Shown here piece by piece: positions 10,891-19,616 of a DNA stretch of 64,000 bases (position 1 is its first letter; every line of letters begins with the position of its first letter). The stretch comes from Novosphingobium sp. SG919 (GTDB lineage Bacteria; Pseudomonadota; Alphaproteobacteria; Sphingomonadales; Sphingomonadaceae). The position numbers and the translations under genes were made by a program. A model generated the notes under the pieces. The model had not been told where the DNA came from. It searched no databases and saw only the letters and a list, made by a program, of their open reading frames with translations. The stretch lies in the NCBI RefSeq assembly GCF_012932495.1, contig NZ_JABCNG010000001.1, positions 1,364,001 through 1,428,000 on the forward strand. Reading direction: 5' to 3'.

Positions 10891-12921
10891 TCACCACAGC
10901 TTGGCGCGCTTGTCGGCGGGAATGTACATCGCATCACCCGGCTTGACGCCAAAGGCCTGGTACCATGCCTCGATATTGGGCAGCGGGCCCAGGATGCGGA
11001 AGCGGGCCGGGCTGTGCGGGTCGGTCGTCACCTGGTTGCGCAGGGCATCCACGCGCTGGTTGGCGCGCCAGGCCTGGGCGAACGAGAGGAAGAAGCGCTG
11101 GTCGCCGGTCAGCCCGCCGATCACCGGCGCAGGCTTGCCGCGCAGCGACTTGTGATACGCGTCGAGCGCCACCTGCAAGCCGGCAAGATCGGCGATGTTT
11201 TCGCCCATGGTCAGCTTGGGATTGATGAACGCGCCAGGCGCGGCTTCGAACCGCGCATATTCGTCGCCAAACACTTTCGCTTCGGCTTCGAACCGCTGCG
11301 CATCCTGCGGCGTCCACCAATCGGCGATGGCGCCCTTGGCGTCAATCTTGCGGCCCTGGTCGTCAAAGCTGTGGCTGATTTCGTGGCCGATGATCGCGCC
11401 CGTTGCGCCATAGTTTACCGCGTCATCCGCGCGCGGATCGAACAGCGGCGGCTGCAGGATGCCGGCCGGAAACACGATCTGCAGCTTGGCCCCGCCGTTG
11501 TAGGCGTTCACCGTCTGCGGGTTCATGCCCCATTTCTTGCGATCGACCGGCTTGCCCAGGTCTTCCTTCGCATAATCGGCGTTGAAGCGGGCCACGCGTA
11601 CGACATTGCCGTAAAGATCATCGGGCTTGATCGTCAGCGCCGAATAGTCCCGCCACTTGTCGGGATAGCCAACCATCACGTCGATCCGCGCCAGCTTGGC
11701 CAGCGCGGCTTGCTTGGTCGGCTCGCTCATCCACGGATTGGCCTGGATACGGGTTTCGAAGGCGGCGCGCAGATTGGCCACCAGCGCCTGCATCCGCGCC
11801 TTCGATTGGGGCGGGAAATACTTGGCGACATAAGCCTGGCCGGCTGCTTCGCCCAATTGGCTGTTGACCAGTTCCAGCCCGCGCTTCCACCGGGGCTTGA
11901 TCTGGGCAACGCCGGTCAAGGTGCGGGAGAAGGCAAAGCGGCTGTCGACCATCGCCTTGGTGAGGAAGGGCGAGGCCTGGTCGGCGACATGGAATGCCTG
12001 CCACAGCTTGAGCGTTTCGAGCGGGGTTTGCGCATAGAGCGCGGCAATGTCGCGGATCGCGGTGTTTTCGCGCACGATGATGCGCGGTTGCGGGGCAACG
12101 CCGGCGCCGTCGAAATAGGCTGCCCAGTCCAGCCCCGGCGCATAGTCGGCAAGCTGGGCTGAAGACATCGGGTTGTTGGTGGCGCTGCGATCGCGGCGGC
12201 GGGCAATATCCCAGCTCAGCGTGGCAATCTGGGTTTCGAACGCCATGATCTTGCTGGCCGCGTCGGCGGGCTGGGGCACGCCCAGGGTTTGCAGGGTGCG
12301 GGTGATATAGGCGACATAGGCTTCGCGCTGCGGCGCGAATGCGGGCTTGAGGTAATAGTCCCGCTCGGGCAGGCCCAGGCCGCCCTGGCCGAGCGAAAGG
12401 ACGTTGAGCCCGGCATTGGCCGTATCGGGCCCCACGCCATAATCGATCATGCTGATGCCGAAGGTGCCTTGGGCCGCGCCCATATAGCGGGCAAAGGCGG
12501 CCTTGTCGGGCAGGGCCATCACTTTGGCCACATCGGCCTGAAGCGGCGCGATCCCGCGCTGTTCGACCGCGGCTTCATTCATGAAGCTGGCATAGAGCGC
12601 GCCGACCTGGCTGTCTGCTGGCATGCCGGCCACCAGGTCTTTCATCTGGGCCTGCACGTGCTCGTCGATCAGGGCCAGCGTGCCGATGTTGGGCCGATCA
12701 TCCGGGATCGGCGTGCGCGCTTTCCATTTGCCGTTGGCATACGTGTCGAAATCGTCGCCCGGCTTGACCGAAAGATCGCGGCCGGAAAGATCCACACCCC
12801 ACCCACCGATTGCTCCCTTCGCCACCGGGGCGGCGGCGGGCCTGGCTGCGGGCGCCGCCAGTGTCGGCTGCAGCGCTGCCACCATGGCCGTGGAAGCGAG
12901 AACCATTATCCGCAATGTCAC
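10891..12921 (-). CDS. M13-family (neprilysin/PepO-type) zinc metallopeptidase
   Basis: Exported endopeptidase of 676 aa. The zinc site is GHEISHSFDDQG (HExxH) in the C-terminal third, with the third ligand and catalytic Asp in MGENIADLAG. The N-terminus MTLRIMVLASTAMVAALQPTLAAPAA is a signal peptide. The GTG at 12921 is preceded by AAGGA; an ATG five codons later is the alternative. The long helical N-terminal domain that closes over the catalytic cleft is present. Likely periplasmic degradation of oligopeptides. Confidence 0.95.
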   Translation of the reverse strand: MTLRIMVLASTAMVAALQPTLAAPAARPAAAPVAKGAIGGWGVDLSGRDLSVKPGDDFDTYANGKWKARTPIPDDRPNIGTLALIDEHVQAQMKDLVAGMPADSQVGALYASFMNEAAVEQRGIAPLQADVAKVMALPDKAAFARYMGAAQGTFGISMIDYGVGPDTANAGLNVLSLGQGGLGLPERDYYLKPAFAPQREAYVAYITRTLQTLGVPQPADAASKIMAFETQIATLSWDIARRRDRSATNNPMSSAQLADYAPGLDWAAYFDGAGVAPQPRIIVRENTAIRDIAALYAQTPLETLKLWQAFHVADQASPFLTKAMVDSRFAFSRTLTGVAQIKPRWKRGLELVNSQLGEAAGQAYVAKYFPPQSKARMQALVANLRAAFETRIQANPWMSEPTKQAALAKLARIDVMVGYPDKWRDYSALTIKPDDLYGNVVRVARFNADYAKEDLGKPVDRKKWGMNPQTVNAYNGGAKLQIVFPAGILQPPLFDPRADDAVNYGATGAIIGHEISHSFDDQGRKIDAKGAIADWWTPQDAQRFEAEAKVFGDEYARFEAAPGAFINPKLTMGENIADLAGLQVALDAYHKSLRGKPAPVIGGLTGDQRFFLSFAQAWRANQRVDALRNQVTTDPHSPARFRILGPLPNIEAWYQAFGVKPGDAMYIPADKRAKLW

Positions 12922-13045
12922 AGTGCCATTATCCTTGCTCTATCCGCATGTTGCAGCCAACCTAGCCCAAGGCGGTTTCATCTGAAAGTGTCTGATGGTG
13001 TCGATGCCATTGAAATAAGGGCAGGTCTTCGCAATCACCACCGCT

Positions 13046-13453
13046 TCATCGGCGGCGCAGCAGCACTTCCACGCTCTGTTCCACGCTGGCCTGCTTGGTG
13101 TCGCAGCCGCTTTCCTGTTCCAGCGCGGTGCGGATATCGGAAATCTTGCTGTCGGACAGGTGCTCGATCCCGATGAAATCGCCGCGTGCGCCGTCCAGCG
13201 CGCGGATCAGTTCGTCCAGCTTGGCCTGCATCGCCGCCGCATCGCGGTTCTGGGCGTTCTGGATCACGAAGACCATCAGGAACGTAACGATGGTGGTGCC
13301 GGTGTTGATCACCAGCTGCCAGGTGTCGGACCAGGCGAAGATCGGTCCCGATATGGCCCAGACGAGAATGATCAGGGTGGCCAGGGCAAAACTCGCCGGT
13401 TGGCCGGCCAGCGCAGAGATGCGGTTGGCAAATGCGGTAAAGAGCCGGTCCAT
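13046..13453 (-). CDS. Low-affinity iron permease family membrane protein
   Basis: A 135-aa protein with two N-terminal membrane segments (FALATLIILVWAISGPIFAW and TWQLVINTGTTIVTFLMVFV), the signature NTGTTIVTFLMVFVIQNAQNRD, and a charged cytoplasmic tail that ends in basic residues. This matches the short bacterial proteins named after yeast Fet4. Real iron transport by these proteins is not established to my knowledge. It is transcribed away from the TonB receptor operon. Confidence 0.85.
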   Translation of the reverse strand: MDRLFTAFANRISALAGQPASFALATLIILVWAISGPIFAWSDTWQLVINTGTTIVTFLMVFVIQNAQNRDAAAMQAKLDELIRALDGARGDFIGIEHLSDSKISDIRTALEQESGCDTKQASVEQSVEVLLRRR

Positions 13454-13602
13454 GGCGCAGGTTCTTTCTGAAAGGATTGCTGTTTTGTGTCTGAACCGCC
13501 GGGCAAAGGCGGTGGTTCCCGAAAGGGCAGGGAACCGGTTCCAGCAACCAGGCTTTTGGTGCGCCCAAGAATTGCTTTGCCACGCGAACCTATCACGGTT
13601 GC

Positions 13603-13635
13603 TTGACGGTCAAAACTCTATCAAATAAATAGAGA
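13603..13635 (+). promoter_or_regulatory. Promoter and overlapping inverted repeat for the TonB receptor operon
   Basis: TTGACG (13603-13608), a 17-bp spacer and TAAATA (13626-13631) form a plausible sigma-70 promoter. The inverted repeat CTCTAT-7-ATAGAG (13616-13634) overlaps the -10 and could be an operator. The 10-mer formed by 13615-13624 reads TTGATAGAGT on the minus strand and recurs on the plus strand at 19281, upstream of the second operon. Confidence 0.5.
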
Positions 13636-13694
13636 TCAAGACGCAGCGGGCTGGCCCCACGCTGTGCCGGCCCGCGAGGGCCGCGTCGTGGGCC

Positions 13695-13810
13695 CGCGGC
13701 TTTTGATCGGGAAGCAGCTTGCTCCGCGTTACCAACGGCTAAAGCGCGCGAACGCTGGGGCGACATCGCCAGGCTTCGTGTTCCCCGCTGTTTCAGGGGT
13801 TATACGATGC
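13695..13810 (+). ncRNA. Candidate structured cis-regulatory RNA, copy A (leader of TonB receptor operon)
   Basis: About 116 nt, nearly identical to 19355-19470. Predicted parts are a closing stem GGAAGC / GCTTC, an inner CTGG-GGCG-ACAT-CGCC-AG hairpin, a CGC-TAAA-GCG hairpin, then a separate hairpin CCCC-9 nt-GGGG (13783-13799) and a conserved ATACGATGC. In the other copy the last hairpin is CCTC-9 nt-GAGG, so a C-G pair is replaced by T-A. It lies about 60 nt after the putative promoter and about 155 nt before the receptor start. The rest of the 513-bp gap shows no gene. I cannot assign it to a riboswitch class. Confidence 0.6.
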
Positions 13811-13966
13811 AATGCCAATCATAAGATCATAACAAGCGCCGCACGCCCCGCACCCTGCCAGGGAAGGGCCCGCGCGCAAACCCACATCCAGATTTTCCAA
13901 TGGCTGCGCGGCGTTGCCGTGCGCGGCACGCTTGCTTGCGCGGCCTGTCCATGAGGGACCTGTTTC

Positions 13967-16393
13967 ATGTCGATTTCGTTTGCCACCCGCCCGGCCACGG
14001 GCCTGGGCGCGCTGCTGCTTGCCTCTACCGCGCTCGCGCTGCCCGGCCTTGCCCACGCGGCTGATAGCGCCGCGTCCGCCGCAGCCGAACAGGCGCCCGC
14101 GCCCACGGCTGACCCTGCCAGCCCCGATGTGACCGACGCCAGCGCCATCACCGTCACGGCGCGTCACCGCGAGGAAAAGCTGCAGAACGTGCCGCTGGCC
14201 ATTTCCGCGATTTCGGGCGCGGAACTGACCACCAAGCGGATCGAGCGGGTCAGCGAGTTCGCCCTGCGCGTGCCCAATTTCAGCGCCCTGCAGCAGAACA
14301 CCCGCGTCTCGGGCCTCTACATCCGTGGCCTGGGCGGCAATGCCAGCAACGATGGCGCCGAAGGCGGCGTGGGCCTGATCGTCGACAACGTGTTCTTCAC
14401 CCACGTGGGCTTTTCCTGGCTCGATTTCGTCGATCTGGAAAACATCCAGGTGGTGCGCGGGCCGCAGGGCACGCTGCTGGGCAAGAACACCACGATCGGC
14501 GCGGTGATCGTCCAGACCGCCAAGCCCAAGTTCGAACCGTCCTATACCCTCCAGGCCACCTACGGGAATTACGATGCGGTGCAGGTGCGCGCCAACGCCA
14601 CCGGGCCGATCATCGCCGACAAGCTGGCCTATCGCCTGACCTTTGCCGAAAGCAAGGGCGGCGGTTGGAACACCAACGCCTACAATGGCGCCAAGCTGCT
14701 CGACAACAACCGTTGGTCGGTGCGCGGGCAACTGCTGTTCACGCCCACGTCCAACTTCTCCTCGCGCCTGATTGCCGAGCATTACGAGACGAACGAATAC
14801 AACAACTTCTATCCGCCAGTGGCAGACGTTACGCAGAACCTGAACCTGAACGGCACGGTCAATTCGGCGCGCACCGGCAGCTGGACGGCCAAGCTGGCGC
14901 GGTTTGGCTACACCCCCAATCTCAATGGCCCCTACAACGCCAATCTCAACAACCAGGACCGCCTGGTGGCCAACACCGATGGCGTTTCGAACGAGATCAA
15001 CTGGGATCTGGGTGGCGTCAACCTGACCGGCGTGACCGCGTGGCGCCGGCTCTATTTCCGCCCCTACAATGACAGCGACTATAGCCCGCTGAACATCTAT
15101 CGTGCCGGCTATGACGTTGACGTCAATCAGTATTCGCAGGAACTTCGGCTGGCTTCGGACAAGGGCAGCACGATCGACTGGCAGGTTGGCGCCTATTACC
15201 TGCACGAAAAGCTCCGCAGCAACCTGCGCACGATCTTCGGGTCCGATGCTTCCACGTTCTTCCTCGCCTCGGGCGTGCCGTCCTCCTACCTCAACGGGCT
15301 GGAATACGATCGCGACGGGCACCTGACGATCGACAGCATCGCCGGGTTCGGCCAGGTGACCGCGCACGTGACTTCCACGTTCTCGATCACCGGCGGCGTG
15401 CGCTATACCTGGGAAAAGAAGCAGGTGAACGTTGCCGGCTATGCCCTCAACGTCAGCAGCCTCAATCCCGCAGGCGCCACCTTGCGCACGGCCTTGCTCA
15501 ACAATCTGGGCGGCACCACGGGCGCAGCGGCAGGCGCCTATACGCTCGACAACGAAGTCAGCCGTGGCTCGGTCGCCTGGTTGATCAACCCGGCCTGGCA
15601 GGTCACGCCGGGCGTGCTGCTCTACGCTTCGGCCAGCCATGGCGAAAAGTCGGGCGCGGCCAACACGTCAGCCACGGCGGCCCAGGCGGCGCTGGTGATC
15701 ACCCGCCCGGAAAAGTCCACCGATTTCGAGGCCGGCATCAAGACCAGCCTGGCCGGCGGCAAGGCGACGATCAACCTCAACTTCTACAACAACACCATCA
15801 CCGATTATCAGGGCACCCGCGTCGACCAGACCAACGCCTCGTTCGGGACCTACCTTGCCAACGTGGGCAAGGTGCGCCTGCGCGGTTTCGAGCTGGAAAC
15901 CACCTATCGCCCGGTGCCGGCCTTGGGCCTGAATGCCAACGTCGCCTATAACGACGCGAAATACCTCGATTATGCCGATGCCCCGGCACCGCTGGAATTC
16001 CAGGTGGCCAATGGCGGCGCGGCCGTGCCGCTTTCGCTCACAGGCTACCAGGTGGCCGGCGCAGCCAAGTGGACGGTGCAGGGCGGGATCGATCTCGACC
16101 AGCCGATCGGGGGCGAGTGGAACCTCACCGGCTATGCCAACACCAGCTGGAAAAGCCGGATCGCCTATATCAATCCGCGCTCGATCTATGGCTGGCAGGC
16201 CCCCGTCGCGATCACCAACGTCGGGCTGGGCCTGCGCACGCAGGACAACCGCTGGCAGCTTCAGGCCTGGGCCAAGAACGTGACCAACGAACGCTATGCG
16301 GTGTCCTATGGCGCGGCCAGCGCCTCGGCCCCGGTGATCGAGGTCTATGGCAACCCCCGCACGTTCGGCGGCACGATCACGCGGACGTTCTGA
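13967..16393 (+). CDS. TonB-dependent outer-membrane receptor
   Basis: An 808-aa receptor with a signal peptide (MSISFATRPATGLGALLLAS, cleavage near AHAADS), a TonB box ITVTARH near residue 60, a plug domain (VPLAISAISGAEL; VVRGPQGTLLGKNTTIGAV) and a 22-strand-type barrel that ends in the aromatic terminus TITRTF. It imports a substrate across the outer membrane using TonB energy. It is the first gene of an operon with a flavin monooxygenase 2 bp downstream, so the cargo is probably the monooxygenase substrate, inferred here to be an organosulfur compound. The ribosome site GAGGGACC precedes the ATG. Confidence 0.95.
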   Translation: MSISFATRPATGLGALLLASTALALPGLAHAADSAASAAAEQAPAPTADPASPDVTDASAITVTARHREEKLQNVPLAISAISGAELTTKRIERVSEFALRVPNFSALQQNTRVSGLYIRGLGGNASNDGAEGGVGLIVDNVFFTHVGFSWLDFVDLENIQVVRGPQGTLLGKNTTIGAVIVQTAKPKFEPSYTLQATYGNYDAVQVRANATGPIIADKLAYRLTFAESKGGGWNTNAYNGAKLLDNNRWSVRGQLLFTPTSNFSSRLIAEHYETNEYNNFYPPVADVTQNLNLNGTVNSARTGSWTAKLARFGYTPNLNGPYNANLNNQDRLVANTDGVSNEINWDLGGVNLTGVTAWRRLYFRPYNDSDYSPLNIYRAGYDVDVNQYSQELRLASDKGSTIDWQVGAYYLHEKLRSNLRTIFGSDASTFFLASGVPSSYLNGLEYDRDGHLTIDSIAGFGQVTAHVTSTFSITGGVRYTWEKKQVNVAGYALNVSSLNPAGATLRTALLNNLGGTTGAAAGAYTLDNEVSRGSVAWLINPAWQVTPGVLLYASASHGEKSGAANTSATAAQAALVITRPEKSTDFEAGIKTSLAGGKATINLNFYNNTITDYQGTRVDQTNASFGTYLANVGKVRLRGFELETTYRPVPALGLNANVAYNDAKYLDYADAPAPLEFQVANGGAAVPLSLTGYQVAGAAKWTVQGGIDLDQPIGGEWNLTGYANTSWKSRIAYINPRSIYGWQAPVAITNVGLGLRTQDNRWQLQAWAKNVTNERYAVSYGAASASAPVIEVYGNPRTFGGTITRTF

Positions 16394-16395
16394 CC

Positions 16396-17781
16396 ATGAG
16401 CCAGGAAACCGTGGCGGAACAGCCGGCGGGGCGCCGCATGAAACTGGGCGCGTTCCTGTTCGGCGTGGGGCACCATGCCGCCGCCTGGCGGCATCCCGAT
16501 GTCGATCCGCGCGCGCCGTTCCGTTTCGAATATTGGCGCGATCTGGCCCAGAAGGCCGAACGCGCCAAGTTCGACGCGGTGTTCCTGGCCGACAACGTGG
16601 CGCTGTTCGGCACCACGCCCGAGGCGATCAGCTATACTCCGCCGGTCTATACCGGCGAGCCGCTGACCCTGCTTTCGGCGCTGGCCACGCACACCAGCCA
16701 CATCGGCCTGATCGCCACGGTTTCCACCACCTATATGCCGCCCTACCATGTGGCGCGCAAATTCGCCGCGCTCGACCAGCTTTCGGGCGGTCGGGCGGGG
16801 TGGAACCTCGTCACGTCGGGCAGCGATGCCGAAGCGGCCAATTTCGGGCTGGACCACCAGCTGGCCCATGACGCCCGCTATGCGATCGCGGCCGAGCACG
16901 TAGAGGTCGTCAAGCAGCTGTGGGACAGCTTTGCCGACGATGCGATCCTGGCGGACAAGGCCAGCGGGCGGTTCTACGATCCCGCGCGGCTGCGCCGGGT
17001 GGACCACGTGGGCGATCAATTCCGCGTGGCGGGGCCGCTGCAAACCGGGCGCCCGCCGCAGGGCCATCCTGTCATCGTGCAGGCCGGATCGTCCGAAGAT
17101 GGCCAGGCCTTGGCCGCCGCGACGGCCGAAGTGGTCTTCACCGCGCAACAGAGCCGGGCCGCGGCGCGCGCCTTTGCCCAGGGGCTGAAAGACAAGGCGC
17201 AGGCGCTGGGCAGGCCACGCGACAGCCTGGTGGTGATGCCGGGCGTGACCATCTACGTTGCCCCCACGCGCGAGGAAGCCGAAGCCAAGTTGGCCCGGCT
17301 GCACGCTTTCGTCGATGTGGCCGGCGCGCTCGCCTCGATCCGCACCTTCCTCGATTGGGACCTGACGACGGTCGATCTCGACGCGCCGCCGCCACCGCCG
17401 CCTTTCACCCAAGGATGGCAGAGCCGGCAGAAACTGTTTTACGACCTCGCGGTGGAGCAGGGCCTTTCGGTTCGCCAGCTCGTCTCGCGCATGTCGGCCG
17501 CGCGCGGGCACCTGGTCCTGGTGGGCACGCCGGCAGAGATCGTCGACGAATTGCAGGCCTGGTTCGAGGACGGCGCCGCCGACGGGTTCAACATCCTGGC
17601 GCCGATCTTCCCGCAAGGCCTGGATGACGTGATCGAGCTGGTTCTCCCCGAACTGCGCCGGCGCGGCCTGTTTCGCACCGAATATGAAGGCTCGACCTTG
17701 CGCGCAAACCTGGGCCTGGCCCGGCCCGATGCCGGGTTTGCTGCGCCGCTTTCCCCCGAAACAAAGGAACTTGTGGCATGA
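16396..17781 (+). CDS. LLM-class flavin-dependent monooxygenase (NtaA/SnaA/DszA family)
   Basis: A 461-aa FMNH2-dependent monooxygenase with a luciferase-like TIM barrel. Family marks are KLGAFLFGVGHHAAAWRHP at the start, KAERAKFDAVFLADN, LSALATHTSHIGLIATVSTTY, GRAGWNLVTSGSDAEAANFG and VIVQAGSSEDGQ. Enzymes of this type cleave nitrilotriacetate, dibenzothiophene sulfone or dimethyl sulfide, with reduced FMN supplied by a separate reductase, which is not encoded nearby. The ATG is 2 bp after the receptor stop and the stop overlaps the next ATG (ATGA), so the operon is tightly coupled. Substrate is inferred only. Confidence 0.92.
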   Translation: MSQETVAEQPAGRRMKLGAFLFGVGHHAAAWRHPDVDPRAPFRFEYWRDLAQKAERAKFDAVFLADNVALFGTTPEAISYTPPVYTGEPLTLLSALATHTSHIGLIATVSTTYMPPYHVARKFAALDQLSGGRAGWNLVTSGSDAEAANFGLDHQLAHDARYAIAAEHVEVVKQLWDSFADDAILADKASGRFYDPARLRRVDHVGDQFRVAGPLQTGRPPQGHPVIVQAGSSEDGQALAAATAEVVFTAQQSRAAARAFAQGLKDKAQALGRPRDSLVVMPGVTIYVAPTREEAEAKLARLHAFVDVAGALASIRTFLDWDLTTVDLDAPPPPPPFTQGWQSRQKLFYDLAVEQGLSVRQLVSRMSAARGHLVLVGTPAEIVDELQAWFEDGAADGFNILAPIFPQGLDDVIELVLPELRRRGLFRTEYEGSTLRANLGLARPDAGFAAPLSPETKELVA

Positions 17782-19217
17782 GCACGCTTGCCCTCGATGC
17801 CGCCGGCCGCGCTCCGGCTGCCGCTGCGTCAGCCAGGCTCGGTCCGGCGCGGCTGATCGCCTTTTCAAGCCTGGGCATGCCGCTCGCGGCCGTGGAAGTG
17901 CCGCTCAGCACGTATGTCCCGCCGCTCTATGCCAGCGCGTTCGGCTTTTCGCTGGGCACGGTGGGCGTGATTTTCCTGCTTGCGCGGCTGTGGGACGCGG
18001 TGATCGATCCGGCCATCGGGCTGCTGTCCGATCGCACGCGCAGCCGCTGGGGGCGTCGCCGCCCATGGATCGCGGGCGGCGCGGCGATCTTTGCGCTTGG
18101 CGCGGTGCCGGTGTTCCTGCCGCCGGCCTGGTTTGGGCCTTTGGCGCTCTCGGCCGCGCTGTTCGTGCTCTATCTCGGTTATTCGATGATGGCCACGCCA
18201 CTGGCCGCCTGGATGGGGGAGCTTTCGGGCGCCTATCACGAGCGCACCCGCATCACCACTTATGGCCAGGCGCTGACTTGCGTGGCGCTCTTGCTGGCCC
18301 TGGTCCTGCCCAGCCTGCTGGTCACCCGGCTGGCCGGGCAGCCGCGGCTGGAACTGGCGGCGATGGGCGCGATGGTCTTTGCTCTGCTGCTGTTCACGCT
18401 GCCGCTCGGCATTCGCGCCTTGCCTGAACCGCCGCCGCCGGCCGGCGTGCAAGAGCCGGTGCGGGTGTGGCACACGCTGCGCCTGGTGTTTGGCGAAGGC
18501 ATGCTGCTGCGCGTGCTGGCGTCGAACTTTTCGGTACGCCTGGCGCAAGGGGTGCGCACCGCGCTCTTCGTGTTCTTCATCAGCTTTTACATCGGCAAGC
18601 CGGCCTGGGCGCCGGGCCTGTTTCTGCTGCAATACGTGTTCGGCATCTTTGCCTGCCCGCTGTGGCTGGCGATCGGCCGCCGCGTGGGCAAGGAGCGCGC
18701 CGCGGTTGCCGGCGAACTGACGCAAGTGGCGATCAACCTGGCCTTGCTGGCGCTCGCCCCCGGATCGGTCGCGCTGCTCCTCGTGCTCACCATCGCCCAG
18801 GGCCTGGCGCAGGGATCGGGCAATCTCATGCTGCGTTCGATCGTGGCGGACGTGGCCGATTACCATCGCCTGCGCACCGGGGACGATCGCATCGGCCTGT
18901 TCTTTTCGGTCTTCTCGCTATCCGACAAGGCCGGCGTGGCGCTTGCCATCGGGGTGGCGCTGCCGCTTGCCGCCTGGATCGGCTTCGATCCGCGCGGCAC
19001 CAATCCGCCCGCCGTGCTCGAGCATCTCAAGTGGCTGTTCGCGCTGGGTCCGGCCCTGGGGCACATCCTGTCGGCCGCGGTGATCAACGGCTTTCCGCTC
19101 GATGAGCGCCGCCATGGCGATGTTCGCCGCCAACTGGCCGCGCGCGATGCCGCCGGCCTGGTTTCCGATGCCAGCCGCGATCGCTGGCTGGCGCAAGCTG
19201 ATCGCGCTGCGGATTGA
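17778..19217 (+). CDS. MFS transporter, GPH (glycoside-pentoside-hexuronide:cation symporter)-like
   Basis: A 479-aa, 12-helix inner-membrane transporter. The loop 2-3 signature is DAVIDPAIGLLSDRTRSRWGRRRPW, typical of the GPH branch. The second half carries FFISFYIG and an ADVADYHRLRTGDDRIGLFFSVFSLSDK segment also found in GPH proteins. The start overlaps the monooxygenase stop by 4 bp. In context it probably carries the imported compound or a breakdown product over the inner membrane. Sugar transport cannot be excluded from the family alone. Confidence 0.9.
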   Translation: MSTLALDAAGRAPAAAASARLGPARLIAFSSLGMPLAAVEVPLSTYVPPLYASAFGFSLGTVGVIFLLARLWDAVIDPAIGLLSDRTRSRWGRRRPWIAGGAAIFALGAVPVFLPPAWFGPLALSAALFVLYLGYSMMATPLAAWMGELSGAYHERTRITTYGQALTCVALLLALVLPSLLVTRLAGQPRLELAAMGAMVFALLLFTLPLGIRALPEPPPPAGVQEPVRVWHTLRLVFGEGMLLRVLASNFSVRLAQGVRTALFVFFISFYIGKPAWAPGLFLLQYVFGIFACPLWLAIGRRVGKERAAVAGELTQVAINLALLALAPGSVALLLVLTIAQGLAQGSGNLMLRSIVADVADYHRLRTGDDRIGLFFSVFSLSDKAGVALAIGVALPLAAWIGFDPRGTNPPAVLEHLKWLFALGPALGHILSAAVINGFPLDERRHGDVRRQLAARDAAGLVSDASRDRWLAQADRAAD

Positions 19218-19262
19218 TAATTCCGCTTGGGGGCGGCCACGCAAATCTTGTTCTCGCTCGCC

Positions 19263-19298
19263 TTGCATGGAAAATGTCAATTGATAGAGTAGAGATAG
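19263..19298 (+). promoter_or_regulatory. Putative promoter region of the dioxygenase operon
   Basis: TTGCAT (19263-19268) with a 16-bp spacer to TAGAGT (19285-19290) is a weak promoter match. TTGATAGAGT (19281-19290) is the same 10-mer found, inverted, over the -10 of the receptor operon. The follow-up AGAGATAG repeats part of it. A shared sulfur-responsive operator is possible but unproven. Confidence 0.35.
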
Positions 19299-19354
19299 TT
19301 CGCAAACGCCTTTTCCCCGGCCAGGAAAAGGGGGCCTCACCGCCCGAACCGGCT

Positions 19355-19470
19355 CGCGGCATTTGATGGGAAGCAGCTTGCTCCGCGTGACCAACCGCTA
19401 AAGCGCGCGAATGCTGGGGCGACATCGCCAGGCTTCGTGATCCCTCCACCAAGTCGAGGTGATACGATGC
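19355..19470 (+). ncRNA. Candidate structured cis-regulatory RNA, copy B (leader of dioxygenase operon)
   Basis: Second copy of the leader element. From CGCGGC (19355) to GGCTTCGTG (19440) it differs from copy A at only a few positions, including one single-base deletion. The following hairpin CCTC-9 nt-GAGG (19444-19460) keeps the same size as in copy A but has an altered pair and an unrelated loop. ATACGATGC (19462-19470) is again conserved. The translation start of the dioxygenase is 147 nt further on. Sequences before and after the element do not align with copy A, so selection rather than recent duplication is likely. Confidence 0.6.
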
Positions 19471-19616
19471 GCAAGACCAATCGAATGTGTTGATCCGCAT
19501 GCGCTTTTTGCAGCGCTGCCGAATCTGCCCGATCTCTGTTTCCCGATCGTTGTCCCATGTTTGTGCGCACCGGCTCGACGCCGGCTGACGGCGCCCGCTT
19601 CACAAGGAACCTGTCC

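Noticed and set aside
13695..13810. SAM-II, SAM-I or cobalamin riboswitch
   Set aside because: Fragments such as GCTAAAGC recall SAM-riboswitch cores, but the required pseudoknot and conserved boxes of these classes are not present.
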